Shown in pieces: positions 44,061 through 53,442 of a stretch of DNA of 64,000 nt. Location of the stretch: contig NZ_BSSE01000017.1 of NCBI RefSeq assembly GCF_030268965.1, positions 111,191 through 175,190 of the forward strand, read 5' to 3'. Under the pieces are notes generated by a model. It was not told the DNA's origin and did not search any database. It worked only from the letters and a program-made list of their open reading frames with translations. The number at the start of each line of letters is the position of its first letter. The stretch's first letter is position 1. The DNA comes from Microtetraspora sp. NBRC 16547. Its GTDB lineage: Bacteria > Actinomycetota > Actinomycetes > Streptosporangiales > Streptosporangiaceae. Both the position numbers and the translations under genes were made by a program.

Positions 44061-46189
44061 CACGACATCCCCGGGATGAACTGGACGAACAGGTCGATGA
44101 GCTTGATTCCGATGAACGGCGCCACGATGCCGCCCAGGCCGTACACGTAGAGGTTGCGGGAGAGCAGCTTGGCGGCGCTGGACGGGCGGTAGCGCACGCC
44201 TCGGAGGGCAAGGGGGATCAGCGCGACGATGACGAGCGCGTTGAAGATGACCGCGGAGAGCACCGCCGACTGGGGGCTGGCCAGGCGCATGACGTTGAGC
44301 ACGCCCAGGCCGGGGTAGACCGCCGCGAAGATCGCGGGAATGATCGCGAAGTACTTGGCGATGTCGTTGGCGATCGAGAACGTGGTCAGCGCGCCCCGGG
44401 TGATCAGGAGCTGCTTGCCGATCTCGACGATCTCGATGAGTTTGGTGGGGTTGGAGTCGAGGTCGACCATGTTGCCCGCCTCCTTGGCGGCGGACGTGCC
44501 GGTGTTCATCGCCACGCCGACGTCGGCCTGTGCGAGCGCGGGCGCGTCGTTGGTGCCGTCACCGGTCATGGCGACCAGCCGGCCGCCCTCCTGCTCCCGC
44601 TTGATCAGCGCGAGCTTGTCCTCGGGCGTGGCCTCGGCCAGGAAGTCGTCCACCCCGGCCTCGTCCGCGATCGCCTTGGCGGTCAGCGGGTTGTCCCCTG
44701 TGATCATGATGGTGCGGATGCCCATCCGGCGCATCTCGTCGAACCGGTCCCGCATCCCGGCCTTGACCACGTCCTTGAGGTGGATCACGCCGAGGACCCG
44801 GGCCTTGCCGTCGGCGATCTCGCCCACCACCAGAGGCGTGCCGCCGGAGGCGGAGATCCCGTCGACCAGGTGGCCGACCTCGTCGGTCGGGTGCCCGCCG
44901 GCGTCCCGTACCCATTTCATGACCGCGGTCGCCGCGCCCTTGCGCACCTGGCGGCCGTCGACGTCCACGCCCGACATGCGGGTCTGGGCGGTGAACGGCA
45001 CCCACACGGCGTGGGCCAGCTCGCCCGGCTGCCGCTCGCGGAGGCCGTGGGCCTGCTTGGCGTACACCACGATCGAGCGACCTTCGGGCGTCTCGTCGGC
45101 CAGGCTGGCGAGCTGGGCCACGGTGGCCAGTTCGTCGGCGCTCACTCCGCTCGCCGGTACGAACTCCGACGCCTGCCGGTTTCCGAGGGTGATGGTGCCG
45201 GTCTTGTCCAGCAGCAGCGTGCTGACGTCTCCCGCCGCCTCCACCGCCCGGCCGCTCATGGCGAGCACGTTGCGCTGGACCAGCCGGTCCATGCCGGCGA
45301 TGCCGATCGCGGACAGCAGCGCGCCGATCGTGGTGGGGATCAGGCACACCACCAGCGAGGCCAGCACCACGCCCGTGACGCCGTTGCCGGTCAGCGCCAG
45401 AGAGTCCGGAATGCCGGGGTTGACGCTCTTGGAATAGATCGCGAGGGGCTGCATGGTGGCGGTGGCGACCAGGAAGATGATCGTCAGTGCGGCCAGCAGG
45501 ATGTTCAGTGCGATCTCGTTGGGCGTCTTCTGCCGGTTGGCGCCCTCGACCAGGGAGATCATCCGGTCGATGAAGCTCTCCCCCGGTTTCTGGGTGATCT
45601 GGACGATGATCCGGTCGGAGAGCACCTTCGTGCCGCCCGTCACCGCCGACCTGTCGCCGCCGGACTCGCGGATCACCGGCGCGGACTCCCCGGTGATCGC
45701 CGACTCGTCGACGGAGGCGATGCCCTCGATCACGTCGCCGTCGCCCGGGATGATCTCCCCGGCCTCGACGATGACGACGTCACCCTGCCGCAGTTCGGTC
45801 GCCCCGACCACGTCCCAGGCACCCACGTCGCTCCTGTCGCGCAGGCGGCGGGCCGTGGTGTCGCGCTTGGCCGCGCGCAGTGTCGCCGCCTGGGCCTTGC
45901 CCCGGCCCTCGGCCACGGCCTCCGCCAGGTTGGCGAACACCACGGTCAGCCACAACCAGACCACGATCGCCCAGGCGAAGAACGAGGGATCGACGGCGGC
46001 CAGCACGGTGGTGAAGACCGCGCCGATCTCGACGATGAACATGACCGGATTGCGCCACAGCGTCATCGGGTTGAGCTTGCGCAGCGCGTCCGGCAGCGAA
46101 CGGACCATCTGCTTGGGATCGAGCAGGCCGCCGCCGACCCTGCCCTTCCCGGGGGTACGGCCCGGCGCGTGGAGCACAGGTGTTGACAT
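44060..46189 (-). CDS. kdpB: Potassium-transporting P-type ATPase subunit KdpB
   Basis: 709 residues. The phosphorylated Asp is in LLDKTGTIT. The actuator TGES is in [10 protein letters not shown], and the hinge MVTGDNP-equivalent reads [30 protein letters not shown] closes the P domain. About seven membrane helices are seen. It hydrolyses ATP to power uptake of K+ through KdpA. The ATG at 46189 is selected because [11 protein letters not shown] gives the usual leader; a single base separates it from the kdpA stop. Confidence 0.97.
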   Translation of the reverse strand: MSTPVLHAPGRTPGKGRVGGGLLDPKQMVRSLPDALRKLNPMTLWRNPVMFIVEIGAVFTTVLAAVDPSFFAWAIVVWLWLTVVFANLAEAVAEGRGKAQAATLRAAKRDTTARRLRDRSDVGAWDVVGATELRQGDVVIVEAGEIIPGDGDVIEGIASVDESAITGESAPVIRESGGDRSAVTGGTKVLSDRIIVQITQKPGESFIDRMISLVEGANRQKTPNEIALNILLAALTIIFLVATATMQPLAIYSKSVNPGIPDSLALTGNGVTGVVLASLVVCLIPTTIGALLSAIGIAGMDRLVQRNVLAMSGRAVEAAGDVSTLLLDKTGTITLGNRQASEFVPASGVSADELATVAQLASLADETPEGRSIVVYAKQAHGLRERQPGELAHAVWVPFTAQTRMSGVDVDGRQVRKGAATAVMKWVRDAGGHPTDEVGHLVDGISASGGTPLVVGEIADGKARVLGVIHLKDVVKAGMRDRFDEMRRMGIRTIMITGDNPLTAKAIADEAGVDDFLAEATPEDKLALIKREQEGGRLVAMTGDGTNDAPALAQADVGVAMNTGTSAAKEAGNMVDLDSNPTKLIEIVEIGKQLLITRGALTTFSIANDIAKYFAIIPAIFAAVYPGLGVLNVMRLASPQSAVLSAVIFNALVIVALIPLALRGVRYRPSSAAKLLSRNLYVYGLGGIVAPFIGIKLIDLFVQFIPGMS

Positions 46190-46190
46190 G

Positions 46191-47852
46191 TCAGTGGATT
46201 CCTTCTGCGAGCGGCCCGAGCGCCAGGGCGGGGAGGAACGTGAGGCCGACCAGGATGATCGTGACGCCGACGACCATGCCGACGAACTGCGGCCGGTGGG
46301 TGGGCAGCGTGCCCGCGGAGGCGGGGATGGGCGATTGCCGGGCCAGCGAGCCAGCCAGGCCGAGCACGAACACCATCGGCAGGAACCGGCCGAAGGCCAT
46401 GCACAGGCCGAGCGCGGTGTCGTACCACGGGGTGTTGACGGTGAGGCCGGCGAACGCCGAGCCGTTGTTGTTGGAGGCGCTGGTGAAGGCGTAGAGCACC
46501 TCCGACAGGCCGTGCGCACCGCCGTTCAGCATGCTCGCGCGCTGCTCGGGGGACGCCATCGCCAGCGCCGTGCCGATCAGGACGAGCGCCGGGGTGGTCA
46601 GGAAGTACAGCGAGGCGAGCTTGATCTCGCGAGAGCCGATCTTCTTGCCGAGGTACTCGGGCGTGCGGCCGACCATCAGTCCGGCCACGAAGACGGTGAT
46701 GACCGCGAGGACGAGCATGCCGTACAGGCCGGAGCCCACGCCGCCGGGCGCGACCTCGCCCAGCATCATGTTGAACATCGTGATCATGCCACCGAGCGCG
46801 GTGTAGGAGTCGTGGAAGGAGTTCACGGCCCCGGTCGAGGTGAGCGTGGTGGCCGCGGCGAAGGTGCCGGAGTTGGCCACGCCGAACCTGGCCTCCTTTC
46901 CCTCCATGGCGGCCCCGATCGCCTGCGGGACCGTGCCGTTGTGTGAGAGTTCCAACCAGGTCAGGACGCTGACGCTGGCCAGGGCCAGCACGCCCATGAT
47001 CGCGACGATGGCGTACCCCTGCCGCTTGTCGCCGACCATGCGGCCGAAGGTGCGCGGCAGCGAGAACGGCAGCATGAGGATCGCGAAGATCTCGACCCAG
47101 TTGGTCCAACTCGTGGCGTTCTCGAAGGGATGGGCGGAGTTGGCGTTGTAGAAGCCGCCGCCGTTGTTGCCCATCTCCTTGATGATCTCCTGGCTGGCCA
47201 CCGGGCCGCCGGTGATCGTCTGGTTCCCCCCGGCCAGTGTCGCGACCGTGTGCGGATCGGCGAAGTTCTGGATCAGGCCGCCCGCGACCAGCACCAGGGC
47301 GCCGACGAAGGCGAGGGGCAGCAGGATGCGGATCGAGCCGCGGACCAGGTCCACCCAGAAGTTGCCCAGATCATCGGTCGCCTTGCGGGCGAAGCCGCGG
47401 ACCAGGGCGATCGCGACGGCCATGCCCACCGCGGCGGAGACGAAGTTCTGCACGGCCAGGCCGGCCATCTGCACCAGGTGGCCCATCGTGGACTCACCCG
47501 AGTACGCCTGCCAGTTGGTGTTGGTCACGAAACTGACCGCGGTGTTCCACGCGATGTGGTCGGGCACCGGGCCGAAGCCCAGCGACAGGAACAGCTTGTC
47601 CTGCAGGCGCTGGAACGCGTACAGGAACAGGATCGAGACGGCCGAGAACGCCAGCACGGATCGGGCGTAGACGGTCCAGCGCTGCCCGGAGTCGGGACGG
47701 ACGCCGATGACCCGGTAGATCACCCGCTCAACGGCGAGATGCCGGGTGCCGGTGTAGACGCGGTACATGTAGTCGCCGAGCGGCCGGTGCACGATCGCGA
47801 GGGCGACGACGAGGGACGCGATGAAGACGATTCCCGCGACGGTCGGCGACAT
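46191..47852 (-). CDS. kdpA: Potassium-transporting ATPase subunit KdpA (K+ channel-like)
   Basis: 553 residues, ten or so membrane helices. Selectivity-filter-like pore loops are recognisable: [48 protein letters not shown] and [13 protein letters not shown]. It forms the K+ path of the KdpFABC complex, an inducible high-affinity uptake pump. ATG at 47852 overlaps the last base of kdpF. Operon order (small ORF, F, A, B, C) is normal. No kdpDE sensor genes are within the window. Confidence 0.97.
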   Translation of the reverse strand: MSPTVAGIVFIASLVVALAIVHRPLGDYMYRVYTGTRHLAVERVIYRVIGVRPDSGQRWTVYARSVLAFSAVSILFLYAFQRLQDKLFLSLGFGPVPDHIAWNTAVSFVTNTNWQAYSGESTMGHLVQMAGLAVQNFVSAAVGMAVAIALVRGFARKATDDLGNFWVDLVRGSIRILLPLAFVGALVLVAGGLIQNFADPHTVATLAGGNQTITGGPVASQEIIKEMGNNGGGFYNANSAHPFENATSWTNWVEIFAILMLPFSLPRTFGRMVGDKRQGYAIVAIMGVLALASVSVLTWLELSHNGTVPQAIGAAMEGKEARFGVANSGTFAAATTLTSTGAVNSFHDSYTALGGMITMFNMMLGEVAPGGVGSGLYGMLVLAVITVFVAGLMVGRTPEYLGKKIGSREIKLASLYFLTTPALVLIGTALAMASPEQRASMLNGGAHGLSEVLYAFTSASNNNGSAFAGLTVNTPWYDTALGLCMAFGRFLPMVFVLGLAGSLARQSPIPASAGTLPTHRPQFVGMVVGVTIILVGLTFLPALALGPLAEGIH

Positions 47853-47941
47853 CAGAACCGCTCCGGGAACAGCAGGGCCGCGACCATGAAGATCACCAGG
47901 CCGACGGTCACGACCAGGCCGGCCGCGTTGACGGCGCTCAC
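47852..47941 (-). CDS. kdpF: Potassium-transporting ATPase micropeptide KdpF
   Basis: A 29-residue membrane peptide: [20 protein letters not shown] followed by AALLFPERF. One hydrophobic helix and the C-terminal FPERF ending are characteristic of KdpF, which stabilises the KdpABC complex in the membrane. GTG start at 47941 overlapping the stop of the preceding micropeptide (GTGA), and TGATG overlap with kdpA. Both overlaps imply translational coupling. Confidence 0.92.
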   Translation of the reverse strand: MSAVNAAGLVVTVGLVIFMVAALLFPERF

Positions 47942-48021
47942 AGCCGCTCCACCGCCTTCACAACGAGCCCGAGGACCGCGAAGATCGCGATCGTCAGGGC
48001 GACGAAGATGACGTCTGCCAT
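47938..48021 (-). CDS. Additional 27-residue membrane micropeptide leading the kdp operon
   Basis: The first open frame of the operon reads [20 protein letters not shown] followed by VKAVERL, a single membrane helix with a charged C-terminus ending VERL. Its stop overlaps the kdpF start by 4 bases. ATG at 48021 follows GGAGTGGGG. Similar short peptides precede kdpF in other actinobacterial kdp operons as I recall, but its role is not established. It may join the pump or serve as a coupled leader. Confidence 0.75.
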   Translation of the reverse strand: MADVIFVALTIAIFAVLGLVVKAVERL

Positions 48022-48051
48022 CCCCACTCCTCAGATGCCGGATAGGTGCCT

Positions 48052-48077
48052 CAGGGCCGCCCAGATGAGCGGCCCTG
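48052..48077 (-). promoter_or_regulatory. Hairpin in the kdp leader region
   Basis: On the plus strand CAGGGCCGC / GCGGCCCTG (48052-48060 and 48069-48077) form a perfect 9-bp stem with an 8-nt loop, 31 bp ahead of the first kdp start codon. A second dyad GACGGC-N8-GCCGTC lies at 48120-48139. The region 48022-48364 is shared with the divergent anti-sigma-type gene; the first hairpin would fall in the kdp 5' leader and the second near the promoter. No known riboswitch is recognised. Confidence 0.5.
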
Positions 48078-48364
48078 CAGCAAGCAAATCGCGGAGTTAG
48101 TGAGAGTTCGCCCCGTCTTGACGGCTTTCCTACGCCGTCCTGTTGATTATTGACAGCATTCCTACGTGGGCGGCCGACAAGCGATCCGCAGCGGAGCCGT
48201 CACGGACGCGCAGTCCCGACCTCAGGCCCTCGGCGACGTTCCTGGGGCCGGGACATCAGGAGGCCGGGGCATCAGGGGCCGGCGGCGTCGCCCCTTGGGC
48301 TAAATCTGACGTTTTGGAGGCTTTTCCTCCCGTTTGTTCCCACCTCGTTCTGAGAAGAAAACGC

Positions 48365-48835
48365 ATGGATGGTGGGTCGCGAAAGGAAAAACCGACCGTG
48401 CCCGATGTCGACAGTTCGCCGGATTCCATCGAAGAGCTGGATCTCGATTCCAGCGTGGACAGCATAATCACTGCCGGAGAGACCGCAGCTCGTTTCGCCC
48501 GCGAATTCGGGCTGAACGAGGACGGCTGCTACCGGCTCGGCCTGGCGGTTCATGAAGCCGTCGCCAACGCGGTCGTTCACGGAAACCGGCACGCGCCGGA
48601 GAAGAGAATCCGCATGTGGATTTCCTTCCGGCGAGACCGCATAACAGTGACGATCCGCGACGAAGGCGAAGGGTTCGATTCAGGCGGCCTGCCCGACTGG
48701 CCGGACCCGAGGAGTCTGCACAGGTCAGGCCGCGGACTTCCACTGATGAGGGAATTCGTCAACGAACTGTCCTTGCGTCATCACGACGAGCCACCGGGCA
48801 CCGAGGTCCGCCTGATCAAAAACGTCCGCCACTGA
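48365..48835 (+). CDS. RsbW-like anti-sigma factor / serine kinase
   Basis: 156 residues. After a Ser/Asp-rich leader comes a GHKL ATPase domain with N-box [13 protein letters not shown]1 [18 protein letters not shown] and G2 [13 protein letters not shown]. This is the RsbW/SpoIIAB layout, in which the protein binds a sigma factor and phosphorylates an STAS antagonist. ATG at 48365 is used; GTG at 48398 after AAAGGA is a good alternative. The STAS gene follows 25 bp downstream. No sigma factor gene is in the window, so its target is encoded elsewhere. Confidence 0.88.
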   Translation: MDGGSRKEKPTVPDVDSSPDSIEELDLDSSVDSIITAGETAARFAREFGLNEDGCYRLGLAVHEAVANAVVHGNRHAPEKRIRMWISFRRDRITVTIRDEGEGFDSGGLPDWPDPRSLHRSGRGLPLMREFVNELSLRHHDEPPGTEVRLIKNVRH

Positions 48836-48860
48836 ATCACATCGACGAAAGGACGCCACA

Positions 48861-49208
48861 ATGCCTCAGCTGACTCTGACCGAACGCCGGAACGGCGACG
48901 TCACCGTGCTCGACGCGGCCGGTAAAATCGTCATCGGAGACGGAAGCGTCCAACTCAGGGATCGCGTACGCGACCTGATAAGCAGTGGACATTACAAGAT
49001 CCTGCTCAACCTCGGCGCCATTTCCTACGTAGACAGCTCCGGCATCGGGGAGCTCGTCTCCTCCTATACGACGGTCAACAACGTCGGCGGGCAACTGAAA
49101 CTCGTCAACCTGAATCGCAAGATCCAGGATCTGCTGATGATCACCAAGCTGCTGACCGTCTTCGAGACATACGACGACGAAGAGGAGGCCGTGAAGAGCT
49201 TCCGCTGA
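48861..49208 (+). CDS. STAS-domain anti-anti-sigma factor (RsbV-like)
   Basis: 115 residues: [40 protein letters not shown], and [19 protein letters not shown]. The phosphorylatable Ser in [10 protein letters not shown] is intact. In partner switching the unphosphorylated form binds the anti-sigma kinase and frees the sigma factor. ATG at 48861 after GAAAGGACG. It lies directly behind its likely kinase, and a SpoIIE-type phosphatase is encoded convergently, completing the cycle. Confidence 0.93.
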   Translation: MPQLTLTERRNGDVTVLDAAGKIVIGDGSVQLRDRVRDLISSGHYKILLNLGAISYVDSSGIGELVSSYTTVNNVGGQLKLVNLNRKIQDLLMITKLLTVFETYDDEEEAVKSFR

Positions 49209-49215
49209 GGCCCCT

Positions 49216-49261
49216 GCTCGCTCCGGCCGAGGTGGGTGACGCGACCGCTGCCGGAGCGAGC
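49216..49261 (+). terminator. Hairpin after the STAS gene
   Basis: A perfect 12-bp inverted repeat GCTCGCTCCGGC / GCCGGAGCGAGC (49216-49227 and 49250-49261) with a 22-nt loop begins 7 bp after the STAS stop. Confidence 0.7.
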
Positions 49262-49276
49262 CCCGAAGAGGCTCGC

Positions 49277-49408
49277 TCACGCCCTGGCCGCTGGGAGCCG
49301 GGAGAGGACGGGCCAGAGGGCTTCTACCGGAAGCTCGGGTTCCAGCTCACAGGTGAGCAGAGTGAGGGCCAGACAGTCGGGGTGCTGGATCTGACGAACC
49401 CCGCGTAA
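49277..49408 (+). pseudogene. C-terminal relic of a GNAT acetyltransferase
   Basis: The plus strand reads RWEPGEDGPEGFYRKLGFQL followed by TGEQSEGQTVGVLDL and a stop at 49406-49408. W-PGE-(S/G)P--FY-KLGF is the conserved end of many GNAT-fold N-acetyltransferases. There is no upstream start or acetyl-CoA-binding motif; the STAS gene terminator occupies that position. It is a leftover 3' end, possibly from an insertion of the partner-switching genes. It converges on the phosphatase gene. Confidence 0.7.
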
Positions 49409-49446
49409 AGGCGAGAGCCCGGCCCCCTCCTCTGCCTGAGCGCCCG

Positions 49447-52254
49447 TCAAAGCGCGGCGAAGGAGGAGAGAGGCTGTTCCGTCCAGATGACCTTGCCGTC
49501 GGCGGTGTGGCGGGTGCCCCAGCGTTGGGCGAGTTGGGCGACGAGGAACAGGCCGCGTCCACCTTCGTCGGTGGTGGCGGCGCGACGCAGGCGTGGTGAG
49601 GTGCAGCTGCCGTCGGAGACCTCGCAGATCAGTGTGCGGTCGCGGAGCAGGCGCACCTGGATGGGGGCGCCCGCGTACCGGATGGCGTTGGTGACCAGCT
49701 CGCTGATCATCAACTCGGTGGAGAACGTCAGCTCCTCCATGTCCCAGTCGGCCAGTTGCCGGGTGACCGCCGTACGTATGCCGGAGACGGCTGCCGGGTC
49801 GGCGGGCACGTCCCACTGGGCGACCTGCTGGGCGTTCAACGCGCGGGTGCGGGCGACGAGCAGGGCGACGTCGTCGCTGGGCTGGGCGGGGAGCAGGGCT
49901 CCGAGCAGCGCGTCGCAGGTCTCCTCCGGCGGGCGGTCGGGGTGGGTGAGAACGCACCGCAACTGGTCGATCGCGACGTCGATGTCGCGGTCACGGTGTT
50001 CGATGAGCCCGTCGGTGTAGAGGATCAGCTGGCTGCCCTCGGGCATCGCGATGTCGACGGTCTCAAAGGGCGCACAGCCCAGGCCGAGAGGCGGTCCCGC
50101 GGGCACCTCGGGAAGTTCCACGGTGCCGTCGGGGAGGACGAGCGCCGGCGCGGGGTGGCCTGCGCGAGCCATGGTGCAGCGTTGGGAGACCGGGTCGTAG
50201 ACCGCGTACAGGCAGGTGGCACCGATGATCCCGGCTCCGGCCGCCCCGTCCGGGTCCTCGTCGAGGTCGAGACGGCCGACGAGGTCGTCGAGGTGGGCGA
50301 GGACCTCGTCAACGGGCAGATCGAGGTCGGAGAAGTTCTGGACCGCGGTGCGCAGGCGGCCCATGGTGGCGGAGGCGTGGAGGCCGTGGCCGACGACGTC
50401 GCCGACGACCAGCGCCACGCGGGCACCCGACAGCGGGATGATGTCGAACCAGTCCCCGCCCACGCCGGCCTGCGCGGGTAGGTAGCGGTGCGCGGCCTCG
50501 ACAGCGGTCTGCTCGGGCAGGCCATGAGGGAGCAGGCTGCGTTGCAGAGTCAGGGCCGTCGTGCGTTCGAGGGTGAAGCGGCGGGCGTTGTCGATGCACA
50601 CCGCGGCGCGGCCGGCCAGTTCCTCGGCAAGGGACAGGTCGTCCTCTTCGAAGGGACCCTGGTGCTCCAGCCGGTAGAAGCTCGCCACGCCCAGGACGAC
50701 GCCCCGGGCGAGCAAGGGGACGGCGATGGCCGAGTGGATTCCACGCGCGCGGACCTTCTCGGCACGTGCGGGATCCTCGGGCAACCACGTGGACGCGAGA
50801 GCCGGTAGTGGTGAGAGCACAGACTGCCCGGTCGCCAGGCACCGTGCTTGTGGCGTGGCCGGGACGAACGTGACCAGATCGCCCACCGGGTACAGGTGGG
50901 AGCCCTCGCTGACGGCGCCGAGCGCCACCCGGCGCATCGCTCCGCTCACGTTGGTCGGCTCCTCCCCCCTCAGCACGGCGTCCGGCAGATCGACGGTGAC
51001 GAAGTCCGCGAGCCGCGGGATCGCGACCTCTGTCAACTCCTCGGCGGTCCGGGTCACGTCGAGAGTGGTGCCTATGCGGATGCCGGCTTCGGTGAGCAGT
51101 TCCAGACGCTGCCGTGCCAACAGGGCGAGTCGGCCGACTCCTGGCTCGCCCACGGCGATCAGCCACTTGTCCGTGACACTGGGCGGCTCGGTGAGAGCGG
51201 ATCGGTCGGGAGAGGCGGTTGTGTATGGCGGAGACAAGGTGATCGGGCTCGGAGTGACGTTCTTGTACGGCAGGACAGGGCGAGCGGTGGTGGCGAGACG
51301 CCGGAGCGCACCGCCGGGCAGGACCGCCTCGACGGCGACGCCGGTTTCCCCGGAGGAACTCGTCACCGGCCGGCTCAGGAGTGTGGCCGCCCGGCCGTGC
51401 GGGAGGGGCACCTCGACGATGGCCGCGTGTCCCGAGGAGATCAGCTCCGCGGCCTTCTCCTGCAAGATGAGCCGGTCGTGCCGGTTCAGCAGATCGCCGC
51501 CCGAAGCTCCTGGGCCGACAGGCTCGCCCTCCTCCGGCCGGAGGAGGGAGGCGGGCGGGGCACCGCCTGCCGCGCGGTGGGCCTGGAAGAACGTCCGGAG
51601 CAGGGCCCGCTCTCGTTCCGTGCTCTGATCGAGGAGACGCCGTTCGATGCTACGGGCCGCCTCGCGAGCGAGGGCCAGCATCGCCGGATCGGCATCCTCA
51701 CACAGGCAGGTCAGGTCCAGCAGACCTCGGCTCTGTCCACTGAGGGGGTCGCGGATGGGAATGCCCGCACAGCTGAATATCCGCAAGGCGTCGACGAAGT
51801 GCTCGCGGCCGTGAATCAAGACGGGTCTCCGATCGACCAGCGCGGTGCCTATGCCGTTGGTGCCGGCGAACTGCTCGGCGTATCCGAATCCGGGGGCGAG
51901 CCCTCGCGCGTCAAGAACTCTGTTCAGTGACGGATCGTCGACGCGGCGGTCGATGATCCGCGCCTGCTCGTCGCAGAGGAGCACGCCCATCGGCATGCCG
52001 TAGAGCGCGGAATTCAGCTGATCGATCACGGGACCGGCGGCGCGGATGAGATCGCTTTCCAGGTCCAGGTCCTGGTGGTAAGGGATATCGACCTGGTCGG
52101 CCCGGATGCCCAGGCTTTGACAGCGCTGCCACGAGGTCAACACCGATGTCCGCACGCCTGCGCCGACGGGTCCCCCCGTAAGGAAGCGCTCGCAGTCCTC
52201 GGTGAGAGCATCGGTGTCATTCCATCCGGCCGTCACTTCGAGCGCTCCCCCCAC
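49447..52254 (-). CDS. GAF-SpoIIE phosphatase with C-terminal GHKL ATPase domain
   Basis: 935 residues. The N-terminal third resembles the sensory region of acetoin-type (FhlA/DhaR) regulators: TSWQRCQSLG, PMGVLLCDEQARIIDR, GTNGIGTAL. A second GAF domain lies at about 380-530. The PP2C/SpoIIE phosphatase follows: PAQAGVGGDWFDIIPLSG, VVGDVVGHGLHASATM, LILYTDGLIEHRD, QPSDDVALLV. The C-terminus is an RsbW-like GHKL domain (ISELVTNAIRYA, EGGRGLFLVAQLA). It should dephosphorylate an STAS antagonist in response to ligands. Convergent with the anti-sigma/STAS pair, it completes a partner-switching module. The ATG at 52254 and GTG 52233 are both possible. Confidence 0.9.
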   Translation of the reverse strand: MGGALEVTAGWNDTDALTEDCERFLTGGPVGAGVRTSVLTSWQRCQSLGIRADQVDIPYHQDLDLESDLIRAAGPVIDQLNSALYGMPMGVLLCDEQARIIDRRVDDPSLNRVLDARGLAPGFGYAEQFAGTNGIGTALVDRRPVLIHGREHFVDALRIFSCAGIPIRDPLSGQSRGLLDLTCLCEDADPAMLALAREAARSIERRLLDQSTERERALLRTFFQAHRAAGGAPPASLLRPEEGEPVGPGASGGDLLNRHDRLILQEKAAELISSGHAAIVEVPLPHGRAATLLSRPVTSSSGETGVAVEAVLPGGALRRLATTARPVLPYKNVTPSPITLSPPYTTASPDRSALTEPPSVTDKWLIAVGEPGVGRLALLARQRLELLTEAGIRIGTTLDVTRTAEELTEVAIPRLADFVTVDLPDAVLRGEEPTNVSGAMRRVALGAVSEGSHLYPVGDLVTFVPATPQARCLATGQSVLSPLPALASTWLPEDPARAEKVRARGIHSAIAVPLLARGVVLGVASFYRLEHQGPFEEDDLSLAEELAGRAAVCIDNARRFTLERTTALTLQRSLLPHGLPEQTAVEAAHRYLPAQAGVGGDWFDIIPLSGARVALVVGDVVGHGLHASATMGRLRTAVQNFSDLDLPVDEVLAHLDDLVGRLDLDEDPDGAAGAGIIGATCLYAVYDPVSQRCTMARAGHPAPALVLPDGTVELPEVPAGPPLGLGCAPFETVDIAMPEGSQLILYTDGLIEHRDRDIDVAIDQLRCVLTHPDRPPEETCDALLGALLPAQPSDDVALLVARTRALNAQQVAQWDVPADPAAVSGIRTAVTRQLADWDMEELTFSTELMISELVTNAIRYAGAPIQVRLLRDRTLICEVSDGSCTSPRLRRAATTDEGGRGLFLVAQLAQRWGTRHTADGKVIWTEQPLSSFAAL

Positions 52255-52298
52255 ATGGCGCTTGGATCATGATGGGCGCCGGGATCATGCCGCGGAGA

Positions 52299-52382
52299 CC
52301 CCATTTGGATGTAACAGCATTTAATCGATTTGTTCATATAGGTGCAGTCTATGAACGTTATGCAAAATGGGGGGAGATACCT
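52299..52382. promoter_or_regulatory. AT-rich region with nested inverted repeats upstream of the phosphatase gene
   Basis: CCCCATTT (52299-52306) and AAATGGGG (52375-52382) flank the inner dyad GTTCATA (52332-52338) / TATGAAC (52350-52356). The stretch is strikingly AT-rich for this genome and lies 45-130 bp before the start of the minus-strand phosphatase. It is likely its promoter and operator region. The rest of 52255-52550 carries no recognised gene. Confidence 0.5.
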
Positions 52383-52550
52383 GCACTGGATTTCATCGGC
52401 TTTGACCAAAGCGGGCAAGGCCGTACCGGACCCTTAAAACCCAGATCGTTCACACGATTCACTTCGTACGTCCCGCCCGCAAGGGATGCGGTACAGGGTC
52501 ACAGGGCAAGGCGGGGGCCCCGCCGGAGGTCCCCGCCGGAGGCGTGGTTT

Positions 52551-52833
52551 TCAGCCGGTCAGCTTCTTGAACATGCGGACATCCTCGTGGCCGCCGGGGA
52601 TGCCGAGCATCGCGAACCCAAAGCGTTGAGATGCCGCACAGACCGCCCCAGGTCCAGGCGGTCAGTCCCGCGACCAGCGCGCCGGATTCGTCGGTGACCT
52701 TGACGGAGAAGGAGTCTCCGTAGGGCGTGCCGGTCGCGGCTTCGTTGAAGGCGGTCAGCGCCTCGTCGAGTCACCTGCTCAGTTCGGGGTCGTGGCCGCC
52801 AACGGTCAGGACCGGACGGGCGTTAGCTGTCAT
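52551..52833 (-). pseudogene. Broken GNAT acetyltransferase gene
   Basis: The minus strand begins MTANARPVLTVGGHDPELSR, then hits TGA, and continues LDEALTAFNEAATGTP, FSVKVTDESGALVAGLTAWT, WGGLCGIS. After that the frame changes and the end reads GFAMLGIPGGHEDVRMFKKL TG before a stop. This is the start and end of a GNAT family acetyltransferase of about 140 residues with the central acetyl-CoA-binding part deleted, plus a nonsense codon. Clearly inactivated. Confidence 0.85.
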
Positions 52834-52910
52834 GCTGACGGAGTGCGGCAGTGGTGTCCGGTTCAGGGCGAGTTGTCTCCGGGCGACCCGAGGCACCGGA
52901 GGTTGAGCAC

Positions 52911-53189
52911 TCAGGCCCGCGCCTGGAGTCGCTGGATGCAGTCGAGTAGAGCCGCATCGACCTGGCTGCGGCTGTAACCCCGAATGACGATGTTGAACTT
53001 GGCAGCCCGGATAACGTCCGGAGTGACACGTTCCAGCTCATCCACCGAGCCGGTCAGAGTCTTCTCGATTCGCTGGAACAATTGGTGGACCGGATGGCGG
53101 TCATAACCACGAAAGACCACATCAAACGTGTACCGATTTGATGGTCCATCGGAGAACTCGCCCGGCTCCTGATTTACCGAATCATTCAT
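52911..53189 (-). CDS. Small protein with two DivIVA-type motifs
   Basis: 92 residues. It contains two copies of the short motif that starts DivIVA domains: FDVVFRGYDRHPVHQLFQRI and FNIVIRGYSRSQVDAALLDC, about 45 residues apart. Full-length DivIVA/Wag31 proteins have one such motif followed by a long coiled coil, which is missing here. Proteins of this compact type are widespread in actinobacteria with no fixed function; membrane-curvature or polar binding would be the family expectation. ATG at 53189. TTGACA at about 53210 on the minus strand may be its -35. Confidence 0.75.
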   Translation of the reverse strand: MNDSVNQEPGEFSDGPSNRYTFDVVFRGYDRHPVHQLFQRIEKTLTGSVDELERVTPDVIRAAKFNIVIRGYSRSQVDAALLDCIQRLQARA

Positions 53190-53442
53190 GAAGCCGATAA
53201 TGGCACATATGTCAATGCCGGGCAATAGGCCGACCTACAGTAACTGACTGTCCTTGATCCCTCATTTCGGACGCGAGTCGCGAGACACGCCGGCGCCCTT
53301 CCCCGCGAGTCAAAAGGCAGTCTCCTGCCGCAGCGACGAGATCGAGCGAGAGGGTCCCCTTTTGCAAGGAGGCCGGGGTTATGTTGTGGTTGATGCGAAA
53401 GGCATTGTGCGGGTCCGATGCCCCACGGCGACGTGAAGCCAC

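Noticed and set aside
48022..48142. c-di-AMP (ydaO-type) riboswitch in the kdp leader
   Set aside because: The leader is too short and lacks the conserved pseudoknotted core; only a simple stem-loop is visible.
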